The notes: generated by a model from the letters alone, not told the origin. DNA of 64,000 nt from Hofstenia miamia (GCA_004352715.1 SCFE01000015.1:1107771-1171770), one strand, 5' to 3'; counted from the stretch's first letter, positions 1-12,700 are shown. A program made the numbers and translations.

Positions 1-796
1 TATATATATATATATATAATCGAATTGCTTTACAATTAATAAGTTAATAATTTATGTTGCTACCTTTTCATAGACACATCTACAATTTGACAAAGAAGTA
101 CGTTAGTTGTCAATTTCTTTGCGGTCTATTAGAAATTTAAAGCAAGTTTGTTATTATGCAACGTTTTTTAAAATTAAATTGCGAACGCTGTAAATAGGTT
201 TGTATTCGCAATTACCACATATCGTTTTTAGCATAGCATTATTGGTCAATTGACAAATACAGTCGTTTAATTGCTTACTCAATTATAACATATAGCTAAA
301 TTTAATTGGCTCTTTTTCACTTTAGCTATTCTGACTTTACTGTGTCTATATACATTACGGTCTGCAATTTTTTAATTTAAAGTAAGAATAGTTTTGAAAC
401 ACTATACTGATGTCTTAGCCAATAATTGAGCTTTTACCTAAAAGGTCTGAGCTGAGTTGTGGTGTAGACAAGAGTCCTATGCATTTTAAGAAAATTTTAA
501 ACATCTTTGGGGAAATAAAATAATAAACAAATTTGTTGCCTTCGCATGATTGATTTAAAACTAATTACAAGATAATGTTTAGTAATATAAAATTTGTGAT
601 ATTTACAAACATCTCAATGTTAGAGAAAATTATTTCATTTTCCTATAAGTTGTAGTTAACTTGTAATAAATGAAATTTTAATATGCATAAAAGTTTAATT
701 AAATTTTCTTTTCAAATTCGTAATGCACTATAAATTATAGTTTATGAAAAACAGAATATTTATGCAAATTTTTAAATAATCCAATATTAGTCAAAC
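1..796. other. non-coding AT-rich stretch
   Basis: The window opens in a (TA)n run (1-20). The rest is AT-rich sequence without an open frame or splice-site pattern that I can support. It ends at the 7-bp target duplication of the MITE at 797-1456. Confidence 0.5.
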
Positions 797-1456
797 CAGG
801 GCCTTCTTAAATACACGGCCCGGTTATCTGCAGTAATGCCAATTAATTTGGGGCCGATTTATTAACACTACCGAAAATCATGCTAGACAAAATAGCTATA
901 CGATGTTATGATAGTATAGCTTAAGAGGTATAACAGGGTCAAACTTAGTTACATAATTGATAGGCATACAAATCCAAGATAAGTTTGAAAGTGTATCACC
1001 CCTTCGAACTTGTCGTGCAACCTGATTTCAGCGATCTAATTACTTTTGATTTTTCTGGTCATACAATTATATGCCGGGTAACTAAGTTTGACATTGCATC
1101 ACCCCTTCGAACAAGTGTGTTTTATTGTAATCGCCATGCATTGAAAGCTTGTAGTGTTGCATTGTCAAACATAGTTAATGTTCTTCAACAACCAGCAAAA
1201 GAAGTTTAAGCATACTAAACGTAAAGATTCTGTTAACGTTTAAGAAAACGAACGTTTAAAAGCATAATTGAAATAATATCATATATTTGCCAAGGTTAAT
1301 TATATATACACAATGTTATTATATGTACACAATGTGTTCACAATTGCTGTATTAGATTTTATGATAAATTATCAATGTTTTACTATTTTTGACTTCGGCC
1401 CCCAAACTTTTGTGGCATACTGCATATAACCGGGCCGTGTATTAAAGAAGGCCCTG
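797..1456. mobile_element. non-autonomous hAT-like MITE, 660 bp
   Basis: The ends are inverted copies of each other over roughly 45 bases. The left end starts CAGGGCCTTCTTAAATACAC and the right end finishes GAAGGCCCTG. The 7-mer GTCAAAC lies immediately outside both ends (790-796 and 1457-1463), as expected for a target-site duplication. CAGGG termini and a 7-8 bp duplication point to the hAT superfamily. The interior holds a 74-codon open frame (985-1209) that matches nothing I know, and the 14-mer ATCACCCCTTCGAA occurs twice (995-1008 and 1098-1111). Confidence 0.8.
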
Positions 1457-1463
1457 GTCAAAC

Positions 1464-1850
1464 CTAGTATTTAAGGATTAGATGTCCGATATTAAATATT
1501 TATAAAAAATACGGTTTCTGATTTTCAGTGCGTTTACATTTGATGAAAATTCGCTTTTTCTGCTCGTACAAATTATTTGTAGTGATTTAATATTGGGTTG
1601 AGTAAACGGACTGCTATATATTGTTGGAGCATTAGTGTACATATTCACAAAGTATTCAAAATGTAATTGACATATAATCTATTGAAATCCAACCTGTTGT
1701 CTACAGATTGCAAGCAATAACTATGTATTGTGATAGACTACATTTTCAACCTATAAGTGTTATTCATAATGGAAAATAAATTTGACTTAATGAGGAAAGC
1801 CAATTATTTAGTTTTTCAGTGAAAAAGTTACTATACTAAGTCAATGTAAA

Positions 1851-1886
<36 letters not shown>

Positions 1887-2734
1887 CTAGCCTAAATAAA
1901 TTAAATTAATTAAATTAATTAAATATTTATATATTCATATATATAAAATATTTCTAATGTCAAACTTGCAAGGTAGTCCTTAAGATCACTATCATTAGCT
2001 TAGTCATATATAACCCATCATATGCTTAGGTTCGCAAAGATATTTTCGTGCTGCTAATCGAGACAAAATTATATTTGCATCCAAGAACCATTTTACGACA
2101 CAATTATTAATATTCGTGCTTTTTGGGGTATATCAAAGAAACATTCCAATTTTGGAAAGCGATTCAGTTATTAATGATATTGTTTGGCTTTTGTTTCCTT
2201 ATTTTCCAATCAAAGGCAAATTTTCATTATCTTTATAACCAACAGCAGAGCAAATAATTACTAAAGCAAATATGATCTTGATTGTGCTTGTTATAGCCTA
2301 AATTATACCCAAGTTTCATTATAGCAAGAGCAAGTCTATGAAGGCTTTTCTTTTTTAGTAATTTATCATTGTATGTTCTAGATAAAGATTTTATCGGACC
2401 TACACCTATACCTCATGTTAAATATATGTTATTCTAAAATTCTTAGCACATGCTTAGTGAAAGTAATATGCATGTATATCCGGCGGTAAGTAATTTCATG
2501 ATATGCCTAACCCAGACTAAATATAAAGCATTTATTTCCCTCCAATTTTTTCACTAATTTGTTTACATATTAATATGCACAGCTTGCTAGTTTTCTTGTA
2601 AGCGCGAAAATTAATCAATTATGTGTCATTTTAATAAATAAGAAAATTCGTAAGCATCTGTTAATTCGTGTAATTACATTAAACGATCATTTAAAAGTTT
2701 GACACATGCTACCAGTAACCTAAATTAATCGCAC
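1464..2734. other. non-coding stretch with (GA)n microsatellite
   Basis: No gene was recognised. The notable item is a perfect GA dinucleotide run of about 30 bases near 1852-1881, followed by AGCCCT. The rest is AT-rich unique-looking sequence. Confidence 0.5.
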
Positions 2735-2944
2735 CATAGACTTCTAAATGCTAACTGGACAGGAAATTAACGAATTCGGCTCAACAACAGAAGGCCGATT
2801 AACTAATACAGCGGTGAATTTCAATGTGGAATTATTTTATTAATGATTGTTTTCTCTCGCACATGACGCATTATTCTATATTAGGCCTACTATTGTCGCA
2901 TTAAATAATTACCGTCTTGTCCAGTTAGCATTTAGAAGTCCATG
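2735..2944. mobile_element. 210-bp MITE with 9-bp target duplication
   Basis: Terminal inverted repeats start CAT(A/G)GACTTCTAAATGC and run on through CTAACTGGACA, about 26 bases with one mismatch. Both ends are flanked by the direct repeat TAATCGCAC (2726-2734 and 2945-2953). A 9-bp duplication is typical of Mutator-like elements, so that is the best guess for the transposase that moved it. The interior has no coding capacity. Confidence 0.8.
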
Positions 2945-2953
2945 TAATCGCAC

Positions 2954-4472
2954 AAGCAAATTTCACCTATTAAATTCACGATGTTATTTTTAAAACACTA
3001 TAAAATAACTCACTACAAATTGTGTCAAAAATCATGAGCGTAATTTTTGGCTGTGATTTGGAGAAAAATCTGAAATTTGAAAATGCATTGCGTAGTTTAT
3101 GCTTGTGCAATTCTAAATATTTCCACTATAATTGATGCGAATAAGAATTATAAATAAACATTAGAGACAAGAAATAAAAGTCTATATCTGCCTAGCGTAT
3201 GAATTTCAATGAGAGAATTTCAAAGTATTGGCATGCTTCCTATAAAAGGGATGCTACAGTAACGGTTTTTGTACAAACTTTTGTCCAGATTTCTGTTTAA
3301 ACAAAAATCGTGACAAAAGTTTGAACAAAAATCTGCAGTGTAGCATCGCGTTAACATATAATTGCTAATCTATAAAAATAACAATTGAAATTTCTCTACT
3401 ACTTCACAAGTCAAAGTATATAATATCATATAACAATGCTTGATAAGTTTCTGTTATGGTCCATTCCGAGGTCATCAAAAATCGTAGATTTTATTACTAT
3501 TATATAGTATACTAAATACATACATAAACATTTAAAAAAACTTTGTTAGTAGATAGAATATGTCAAAGTGCAGAAATGGCGCTAATTGTAAACCAAATAA
3601 ATTATCATGTTGTCAACCACAGTTCTATAGTACCAATTTCTCACATTCTCCACTTTTCTTTGCTTTTCACATCTATGGTACAGAAATATTTGATATTTCA
3701 TAATACAGTATTAATTTTACAGAGAAATAATGTATATTACGAATTCATGTAATTAATAGAACAGAAGAAATGAAAGTAAAAAATTTTAAATTGATGTTTG
3801 TCAATATTCTCTAATTTAGGAAACTTCAATTGCTACATCAAAAGGTGTAAATTGACGAAAAATTTCAGTTGCTAATGCAAAGGAACGAGTTAATTGCTTA
3901 ACCACTTATCAAACAATTAAGCAATGTATAAAAGTAGCAATATAGTAAATATTTATTTTATTTTGATTTTTAGAGGCACTTGAATTTGAGTTTTAATTGA
4001 AAACGAAAATTATTATATTTTAATTGCATGGATTATATACAAAACCGAGGGCAAGAAAGTAAATGAGGCAGTTGCGTTATTCTCTCCAAATTAGCTAAAT
4101 CAGGAAAACGAAGGCAGAGCAAAAGTGCCGTTGCTTGCAATTACTAGCCCAGATGTTATTCAAATTTCAACGCTAAACCCCCATTTTGTTTAATAATTAT
4201 GTAGCACAAGTGCATTGAATAAATAATGAAGCACATTTCTCTAAATTGCTTTTCCTCGAGTTGATTGGCGAAGAATAAATGAGCCGGAATCTGAAAAGTT
4301 GTCGTTGGTGATATCTTCTTATTACTTTATTTTCTTTTTTCTTAGAGGATAATCTCCAGTGGCCTCTCAAATTGGTGGTAGCTGAAAAGGTGCTTAATTG
4401 AGGGTAATTGAATTTCTGATTAGATTATCACTCTTTCTCTTATCCCACTTGTAATTTATTCATGCTAAAACA
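2954..4472. other. upstream region of the stereocilin-like gene
   Basis: Non-coding. It contains a small foldback (3249-3345) and the promoter side of the gene that starts at 4473. In-frame upstream of that ATG there is a TAA at 4452-4454, so the frame cannot extend further without splicing. No clear TATA box or CpG-rich stretch was seen. Confidence 0.45.
3249..3345. repeat. ~95-bp foldback element
   Basis: The left arm (GATGCTACAGTAACGGTTTT, then TGTACAAACTTTTGTC) is complementary, with mismatches, to the right arm (GACAAAAGTTTGAACAAAAA, then TCTGCAGTGTAGCATC). Only a short loop lies between. It could form a long hairpin and is probably a mini-MITE; no clean target duplication was seen. Confidence 0.6.
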
Positions 4473-6663
4473 ATGCTGTTTTTCTTGATGATTGTTGGCA
4501 TTATAACTAGTGATTGTGAATCAATCGTTCAAACAGTGTTTGGAAGATGTAAATCATCCAGAACTCTTATGGATCTCATGAAAGGAAATGATCTTTTGGA
4601 TACAAACATCAAAGCTGTTTGTTTGGATTCTAGTATTATTCGCTTACTCACTAATGACAGCATTGTTTCAATCATGAATGATCCCAATATCAGTGAATTT
4701 GTTCTTTCAAGACTGATTTTTTCTATGAATGAAGGTCATTTAACCAGTGTGCTTAATCACTTTGATGGTTCAATTCATTCCCTATGGAAGTCTACATCTA
4801 TGTCCCGATCTGCAGTTTATTCTGCAATTCGTTATTATGGTCCACTTAGCAAGTGGAAAAAGGATTACTTTATTACTATGCATGCTTTTTTAAAAGCTGG
4901 TATTGCTGAACGTTTTTTCAGCAGCATTGATAACAAAGATATTTTAGTATATATTTTCCTGAAGCTTCCTCTACAATCTTTTACTGCACCTGGCAGTCGT
5001 GCATTTTGTGAATTTGCCTTGCGTAATATAAAAGAATCATCTTTCGCAAGCAGTTTTCTCCAGTCAACGTTAATCAATTGTGCAAAAATTTCAGACGTCC
5101 AAGACCTATTTCGTGAAAAGAGATTCCGCGTGAGTCTTTCGCAAATCAAGCCTTCCTTGCTTTCCAAACCAATTGGGAAATATCTATTAGAACATTTTGA
5201 TACACAAGTTGAAACTATTGTTCGAGAAACTCCTGAACTTCTTAGATTTTCAAACTTAGAGTTTGTTTGGAAACGCCAGAAATCGCATAATATTTTAAGC
5301 GATATTTTCTTCAATACCAATTCAAACAGTGTCAAAGTGTACATCTATAATTTAGTTATGAATCACCGCAATAGTAAAGCTATAAAAAGTGATATTCAAA
5401 AGTACCTTGTACGTTACATGGACATAAATGACTTAAATCCAATTGCAGAGTCGTCTTTTGACGAAATTGTACCCGAATTAAATGTACCCTCTAAAGACAT
5501 TCCCTTCATGTCTAAGCCAGTTGGAAGACGTTTAGTTGGCTTATACTTCAATAATAAAGAATTTGGAAGGAAAATAATTAATTGTCAAGATATACAAAAT
5601 CTTGGATCTTTATCACGTTTTATTCCATTGAAAGATTTCAATAAAATCACAAAGAAACAATGTTGGGAACGTCTATTAAGCAAAAATAACACTTATTTAT
5701 CAAATGAACAAAAGTACTTCATTTCAAAACAACTTAAGATCAATTTCTCAGAAAGTTGTTCAGAACAGCTCACAACCCTACTCCAATTCGATAGCTATGC
5801 GCAGACGAATTCTGCTTTAAAACCTAACAACGTTCATCTACTTAGACAATCCATCACTTCAATTAGTTCAGAGTTCATCTCAAGATCTCGACCCTTTGAT
5901 TCATTGTACATTGCAACGGCTATTAAGACATGGCATCAATCAGCATTGCCTCAACACGTTTTTCAAGCGCTTGCTAATAAAATCCGCAATGATTTTTCAC
6001 TTTTGCTAGAAGATCGTATTCAATTTTCTCTTAAAAACTTAACAAGTGTGGAACTTTTGTCACTTCCTGGAGAAGTTCTCCGAGAATTTTGGATAGATGA
6101 ACTATTTTTCCTAAGTGAGGACGATTGTAGAGAAACTATTAGCTTGATTGGGCAAACAAATGTGGATGATCTCACTCTAATAAAGCGCGAACATCTTGTT
6201 AATGTCTACTTTAAAAGATGTGCTTCTTCTAACGAACAAGATCATTTTAGAATACTTCAGAAACTTTCTTGTTCCATTCCGCCAAAACTTTTCAATTTCT
6301 TTATAACATTTTCAGACAAGCATGTTGGTGATAACTTTGATCGATGTAAAATCGAAAGTAGAAACTTTGCACAACTTTTGCAAAACCAACGATTAAATGA
6401 TGTCGACTTTCTAGATGTTAACTTTTGCTTGTTAACTAAAAAATCTCAGCTGAACGAAAGCATTGATAAACTTAGCTCAAGTGATCTCCTAGAATTAATA
6501 GACACTCAATTATGGAAGCCTATTGATGATTCTCACACACAGTGCTTTGAACTATTGGTTAACAAAATTATTTACAAAATGGCGACTGAAGGAAGGTTTG
6601 AATCTAATTGTCAATTTCATTTAGAACCCTTCAAATGCAATACTCTCAAACTTTTAGCTGCAG
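4473..6663 (+). CDS. stereocilin/otoancorin/mesothelin-like protein, exon 1
   Basis: First exon (730 codons plus one base) of a two-exon gene. The start ATG follows an in-frame TAA, and the protein opens with a signal peptide, MLFFLMIVGIITS, with likely cleavage before DC. The remainder has no membrane segment and is made of leucine-rich amphipathic helices with spaced motifs such as LPGEVLREFWIDEL and SSSDLLELIDTQLW. This is the look of the superhelical (armadillo-like) stereocilin/otoancorin/mesothelin group, which in vertebrates are GPI-linked cell-surface or matrix-attachment proteins. The exon ends GCAG|GTACTT, where reading on would hit a TAG at 6669. Phase 1 joins in frame to 9220. Family assignment rests on overall pattern, not a search; the coding call itself is firm. 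Confidence 0.75.
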
Positions 6664-7479
6664 GTACTTAGCCTTATATATATATATATATATACATATA
6701 TATGCATACATAAGTATAAATACATTGTAATAAAGAATAATAAATTGTAAAATATTTATTAATACATAAGATCTTCCCTTATTCAAATGAAGTTTCATAG
6801 CATATCTCCTTATAAAGCGATTTAAATATTGAGGTAGTCTAAATTTAGAAGGCTACTGCGAAGTCAGTTTTAACGCTTTTGGCATAAAAATATCATCATT
6901 CTCTAGATAAACATTAGCTCCATGTAGCAATGCTTTTATCTTTATACTTCATCAATATCATACTTTCCAATTGCGAACTTTTTGGCAATCGATTTTCATG
7001 AAACAGAAGTTTTTTTTAAAATAAATGATCCACTTTGCGAATTTATTTGTTAGAAATAATTTCTTCGTAAAAATTGTTTGCTGATTTATATATCTTAAAA
7101 GATTATATAGATCATAAACACGCACGTTACGTGAATTTGGCAGAAATATTTCGAATCTATACAAGCAAAAGTCTCTAATATTTTTTGCAATATTTCCATA
7201 TTATCAAGAAACAATATTATTTGATTCTTTTGCCTAACGCTAACCCTAATTGATGTTCTAACATTACATACAATACTTTCTCAAATAGCAATTTATTATT
7301 ATTTAGAATTTAGCTTTTTATATAAATGTATTGCTGTTTTTCAGCTGAAATCATCTGCCACGTTCAGGCAGGACATATTTAATTGAATACTTTTACAATA
7401 TAGGCACTCTTTAAGATATATATTTCAAAACTACTGATCGGATTGGTTTCAAACTAGGTGGAATCGCTTTCAATATTAA

Positions 7480-7527
<48 letters not shown>

Positions 7528-9219
7528 CGTTAATTCTTATGATGCATGTAATTTTTGTTGACTCAGTACATTTTTTAATCCGGATATTTTACGAATTTAC
7601 ATGTCTAAAAACTAAAATTATCATAACTATGTTATCTAAGCTCTCTAATCTGGATTAATTGAACTCGAAAATTACGGTAATAATACAGAAACTTTAAGCC
7701 ACATCACTTCATTATATTGATAAGGTTTTGCTATTCAACTAGAGTATTTATTTAAATACGTGGAATGGATTATATTTGCAAGCAATTTGTCTAAACAGGA
7801 CTTTCAAAGTTTGAAAATGGGGCTACTTTAGTAATGACACAAAAAATATTCATGGAATACGTAATGTCCGAATAAAAATCATATTAAATGACTGCTTAGC
7901 TGTTTTATCCGCATTTTGCAATTTTTCTGCATGCAGTGAATATCTTGGAAAATTGTAAAAACATGCTTGGAAAAGTGATTTTTAAAATACTTTAAGTTTA
8001 GTTAAGAACAGTTTTTGTTTTGCATCCGAAAAGAAAAATCTGTTAGGCGGAGTCTAAAAAATTATACCATAAACACATTTACTTAACAGGATATATATAT
8101 ATATATTCACAGCAGATTTTCTCATACTAAATAGTATATCACAGCACGCATATATTAGTTATGCATTCTTGAAGTTGTCTATTTTTGAAATTTTTTGAAA
8201 TATTATATTTTATGAAAGATTCAAAACACAAAAACCACTGTGTAAGTTATTCATAAGAGCAATGTACAAATATAAAATATTAAGGTATATATTATTTTCT
8301 TAGAATGTTTCAACGATTTATTTTTGAGATAAAAAATTATTTAAAAAATTTATAGAAAAAGTTATGAAAGTTTCAACTAACTGAATTTTCAAATGGCTAT
8401 GATCACATTTTTTAATAAAATTATATTCAAAACATCTGCAATAGCACTAATAAAGTGGAATAATTAAGAATCTACTTTTCAGTAAGCGATTTATTAGTTG
8501 ATACTTAAAATGTATGGCAAATTTCTCAAAATAAATTCCAATTATCTCGGTAACAGTAATTTAGCAACAAAGTTGAAATATCCTTTTTTTGTAGGGACAT
8601 TTTTGTACACATACTTTATTATATGGTGCTATTCAAATACATTTAAATATTTGAGACCAATAAATTTCGCACTTATCAAATTTATTGATAAGACTTGAAA
8701 AAAATTTTAAATTTTTAAAATTTAAATAATTTTGGAAATTACTTTTTAATTAATGTCTCATAAAGTCCTTGTCCCATGTATGGGATTTGTAAATTTAAAA
8801 CCATTGAAGTACCAACCGGATTTTGACGCATTCAGCTTCAATTGATTAAGTTTAAAAATTAAGTTGATGTATATGTGATAATGAGTAATGACTGTTTCTG
8901 AAAATAAATTAATTTCTTTTATTTAAAAAAAAATAACAGACAATTTTTTATACTTTAACTGCTAATATCATGTTCGCCATCTGGTGTAGAAAATTGAAAT
9001 TGAAATGCATTTTTAATTAGTAAATTTATTAAATTGATATACAATTTAAGTGAATTTTGAATTTTGTTTGAATGAAAGTGAGAAAGCTGAATTATTTGAT
9101 GTACTTGCATCATTTATAATTATTTTTCTTATACAAATTATTAACTACATATATATTTAAGAACTTTAGTGTACTTTCTATTTGCAAATTTTGATTTTTT
9201 CTATGATAATTTTATTTAG
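6664..9219 (+). other. intron of the stereocilin-like gene
   Basis: About 2.56 kb, starting GTACTT and ending in TTTTATTTAG. It contains (TA)n runs near 6676-6703, 7484-7520 and 8092-8107. No exon with matching splice sites or other gene was recognised inside it. Confidence 0.7.
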
Positions 9220-10109
9220 GAAATCGATTTGTCAATGTGAAACTTATTGCTGGAATGTCCGACTGTGAGTTCAGAAGGTGCCTTTCTACAATTGGTAGAA
9301 AGATTGAATGGTTTACAGAAGACCAACGAATAGCATTTGGAAGAAAGCTAAATACAATAAAAATCAACATTAATGAATTTTATGAAGCGAATCGTCTATT
9401 GCCTTATAGCAATGTATCCAGATTTGTGAAATATTTAGATGACTGCGATGCTATATCCTTTCTAGGTGGCATTGAACACTGGCCTCAGTCCATAGATTTA
9501 TATACTCTAGTCGGCAACATTAAGCTAAATAGTCAAATCATATATTCAATGGGCAACTTAGTTTGCGGATTGTCGTCAGAACAGATATCCAAAATAATTA
9601 AGGATGACAACGTTTTTGAAGTTCTTCATGCTGTGACGATGATAAAGAGACCCTGTTTGCAATTGGAAGAAATCAGTAAAATTGTTTTTCCTAAAATGAG
9701 CAGCTATAGGCGTGAAAAACTTTTAAAATATTCTGCTTTAATCCCCGATAAAAGTATAACAAATTTGTCGCCATCGCAGATATATTTACTACCAGACTCA
9801 CGCATTGCAGACTTACCACACTTTGAAAACATCGTGCCATCACAAGCGCGATATATCTTGGAAAACCGCGTCAATCTTTCTGATTACAATAAAACACTAC
9901 TCTTGCGCATCATCAACAATGGAGAGGAACTCGAAGTCTTCAGTCAGCCAAAAAAAGTAGTAAAACAGTTGCAATCAACAACGGAAGCTATTCCAGAGAC
10001 AACCTCTTTCTATTTCCAACCATATTTATCACACATCATATACATTACTTCAAACAGTTTTTCACCAAACTTTAATTTTCTAAATTTGCTACTATTCATG
10101 TTTCTGTAA
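9220..10109 (+). CDS. stereocilin/otoancorin/mesothelin-like protein, exon 2 with GPI-type tail
   Basis: Terminal exon, 296 codons plus the stop. The acceptor is TTTATTTAG|GA. The leftover G of exon 1 plus GA makes a glycine codon, and the reading continues NRFVNVKLIAGMSDCEF without a break. The total protein is about 1026 residues. Helical-repeat motifs continue (for example NLSPSQIYLLPDSRIADLP), resembling the C-terminal half of otoancorin and stereocilin. The last ~18 residues end NFLNLLLFMFL with no charged residue after them, the typical look of a GPI-attachment signal, with a serine/asparagine-rich segment just before. I infer a secreted, GPI-anchored surface protein. No disrupting stop or frameshift was seen. 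Confidence 0.75.
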
Positions 10110-10842
10110 TTATTTAGAATTTTTAATGATTAGATGCTTATAATTTACCTTTTTCACACCATTTCTAAGTGACAACTTTGCCAAGATTAGAAAAGTATGG
10201 TTAACCTCTTTAAAATTTATAATGAAAAGTTTTTGGACATTCGAAAGTCCAAGATGCAAAGAATTTAAATATCACGTTTAAATCAAACGTAAAAATCCGG
10301 TTATATGAAGCAAGAAGTTGAAACTACTGAGATTTTATTTTTGCTATTTAACTAGAAGTTTGTGCAGGTCCAAGATTTCTCTTTGTCTTATGAATAGGCG
10401 CTCTGAAGGTTATATATTTTTGGATCTATTCATAAAAATATCAACAACATTTTGCGTTTTTAACTACGTAAATAATTTTTCAACAGCTTTGAACACACTA
10501 CCTTGACATTTTCTGTTTCTAGATAAACCTATAATGCTAACCTGCACATGTACATGTACAGTATATATACAACAGAAGCAAAAAGCAAAATACTTTATGT
10601 GAAAATAATTCAAGTTATTTACATTAATCGACACATTAAGCACTTATTTACAATATTTTTTTATATGTACAGAAATTCAATAAATAGCGCATTAAAAGGT
10701 TTTCCAATTATAAATGTATGTCTCGATTTCGTTCACTACTTGGTATACTCCGTTCACATCACCTAAATAAATAACATAATATCCTTTACACTAATAAATT
10801 GATATATTTTAAATGTATTAAAGTAAAGTGTTCTCTCAGCTT
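10110..10842. other. gap between convergent genes
   Basis: About 730 bases between the stop of the plus-strand stereocilin-like gene and the proposed last exon of the long minus-strand gene. No gene was supported. It presumably holds the 3' untranslated regions of both, because the two genes converge here. An AATAAA hexamer occurs near 10679 on the plus strand, far from the stop. Confidence 0.4.
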
Positions 10843-10895
10843 CTATGTGACATCAATTGCACGGTTTAGTAACTCAATAGGATTTGCTCTTTGAT
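10843..10895 (-). CDS. long gene, candidate last exon (26)
   Basis: Tentative. A reasonable acceptor (AATTTTAG) precedes ATCAAAG. The G left from exon 25 completes an aspartate codon, and the frame reads DQRANPIELLNRAIDVT before TAG. Phase fits, but the exon is short and nothing in its sequence identifies it. The real C-terminus could lie elsewhere. Confidence 0.35.
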
Positions 10896-11378
10896 CTAAA
10901 ATTGTTCAATTGAATAAAACAGTTGATAACAATTTTACATAAATTTCTAGCTCGGTCCAGGCATGTTTCATTCATATTTTTTCAATCCTAGCTCGGTTGC
11001 AATTGTGACATATACATATATACAAGACATTACTTGTAATATAAAAAAAGCTTTAGAGAATGTGTATAATCAGAAGGTGAAAGTTTATGCCCATTCTTTA
11101 TTACTCTGTAATATACTAATACACAAATGAAAAATATTTTGGAAACACTGTCGAACAAGAAAAAAAATCTATGTATTTGACAAATTTTAACTTTTAAGGA
11201 AAAATTTTAGTAGCACTTTTGATAAAACTTTAACTTAAGTATATATGCTCCTCGGATTCTTTAAATATTTCTAGGCTTCATCTTTTCAGTTGCAAATTTA
11301 TAGAAGTGTTGTGAGTCTTGTATAATAATGACCACATATTTATTCATATACGCATGCATATACATATACATAGACTTA

Positions 11379-11422
<44 letters not shown>

Positions 11423-11561
11423 GCTTGTAGGTTAAAGTTCAAACATGTAGTTGTTTATGTAATTCTTAGGACATTTAAGAAAGTGTTGTTATATTTAAAT
11501 AATTTTTATAAATATTTAAATTTAATAATTTCATTTATTAACAGGATAGTTTTTCACTTAC

Positions 11562-11711
11562 CGTAAAAATGATTAGCTTGAATTTCATCATAGCAAGTTC
11601 TATTTGCAGTGTCAGGATCTGGTGGTAGAGGTTTTGCAAATTTCATTTGGAGAATTGCGTCATCTCGTACCAGCCACCAATTTTTAACTGGTATTAAATG
11701 CCAAGTTTTCC
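11562..11711 (-). CDS. long gene exon 25 (completes Asp-box motif)
   Basis: Acceptor CCATTTAG|GG, donor TACG|GTAAGTG, phase 1 at both ends. The leftover G of exon 24 joins GG to give glycine. The junction reads SNDAG+KTWHLIPVKNWW, a clean S-x-D-x-G-x-T-W Asp-box as found in BNR/sialidase and sortilin-type beta-propellers. It continues with a proline-rich loop (KPLPPDPDT) and one cysteine, ending near YDEIQANHFYG. Confidence 0.7.
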
Positions 11712-11867
11712 CTAAATGGTGATTACTCAAAATATATTTAAGGTTTAGTCATTTATTGAATACTATTCAAATAAAATCCATAAATTTATAGAAACTAAAA
11801 TTTTTAATATCAAGGTTAGCTAATTTCATTTAAAAGCCAACTCCATGCAACAATAGTAAAAGATTAC

Positions 11868-11969
11868 CGGCATCGTTGCTAAGACAATATTTCGTATCCT
11901 TTGCACATAAGCCATATATGGCAAGAGTTGCTTTTGAAATTGAAAGAATTTGTGTAACTGACTGTAGTC
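11868..11969 (-). CDS. long gene exon 24
   Basis: Acceptor CTATTTTAG|GA, donor GATGCCG|GTAATC, phase 1 to 1. It encodes about 34 residues, including ATLAIYGLCAKDTKYCLSND, and ends in the first half of the Asp-box motif completed by exon 25. The two cysteines (GLC and YC) could pair. The pattern resembles a propeller blade in which a strand pair precedes S-x-D-x-G-x-T-W. Confidence 0.7.
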
Positions 11970-12330
11970 CTAAAATAGAAGAGCTCAAATTAAATATTAC
12001 TTGATTTTTAATATAGCTAAAAGATTTCTATCGATTTATAGTTTTAAGTCAAGCAATTTCAAATGTTTTTTCAATTGTGCTTTTCAAGCGATTTAGTTGT
12101 TATATGTAATACAAAATAAATGACGTAACAAAGAAACATGCTTGTTGCCCCCAATTAGATTTGCTTTTTACAGATGGGGTTGGCATTAGCCAAGATCAGC
12201 TACATGTAAATATAGATGGACTTGAAATTACCTTAATCGTATTTCGATAAAATTGTTTCTACATTTGTAGAAATGATCAAATTGAAGTTACTACTTTGTA
12301 AAAAAATCATAACTTACGTTGATTTAAAAC

Positions 12331-12700
12331 CAGGGCTTCAAAGCAGGCCCAAATATGAAGCTGCTCCGGAGCACATTCCTGTCTCAGGCTCAGGCGTTGT
12401 TTGATACCAATGTCTACAATATGGACTACAATATATTCACAAATTCGAATATTTGTAAAAATATTGAGTTTTTCAAATTTTAGAGAATTTTTGAAATATC
12501 CACCAACTTTTATATATGTTTTTGTAACATCAAGCTCCATGTGGAACAAAAATCAACTAATAAAAATAGTTTTTCGATAAAAGCTTTGGAGCTCGAGTTG
12601 TTATATAAACATCTGGCTCCTGCTCTCCCGTATTTTAACTTTTGCTCCAGCCCTTGCATTGCCTCCGAACAAAAGACTCTGCTCCAGCTCCGAAGCCCTG
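12331..12700. mobile_element. 370-bp hAT-like MITE in intron
   Basis: Starts CAGGGCTTCAAAGC and ends CGAAGCCCTG, so the outer ~9 bases form an inverted repeat. The subterminal regions are rich in GCTCCGG/GCTCCAG-type repeats, a common hAT feature. The flanking octamers TTTAAAAC and TGAAAAGC are only partly alike, so the target duplication is decayed. It lies in the intron between exons 23 and 24 of the long gene. Confidence 0.65.

Noticed and set aside
4865-5344. 159-codon minus-strand frame
   Set aside because: It lies wholly opposite the stereocilin-like exon 1 and is a shadow of it.
11221-11270. Alternative exon after exon 25 reading EIFKESEEHIYLS
   Set aside because: The acceptor context is purine-rich (GATGAAGCCTAG) and no good donor follows. 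The candidate at 10843-10895 has a better acceptor.
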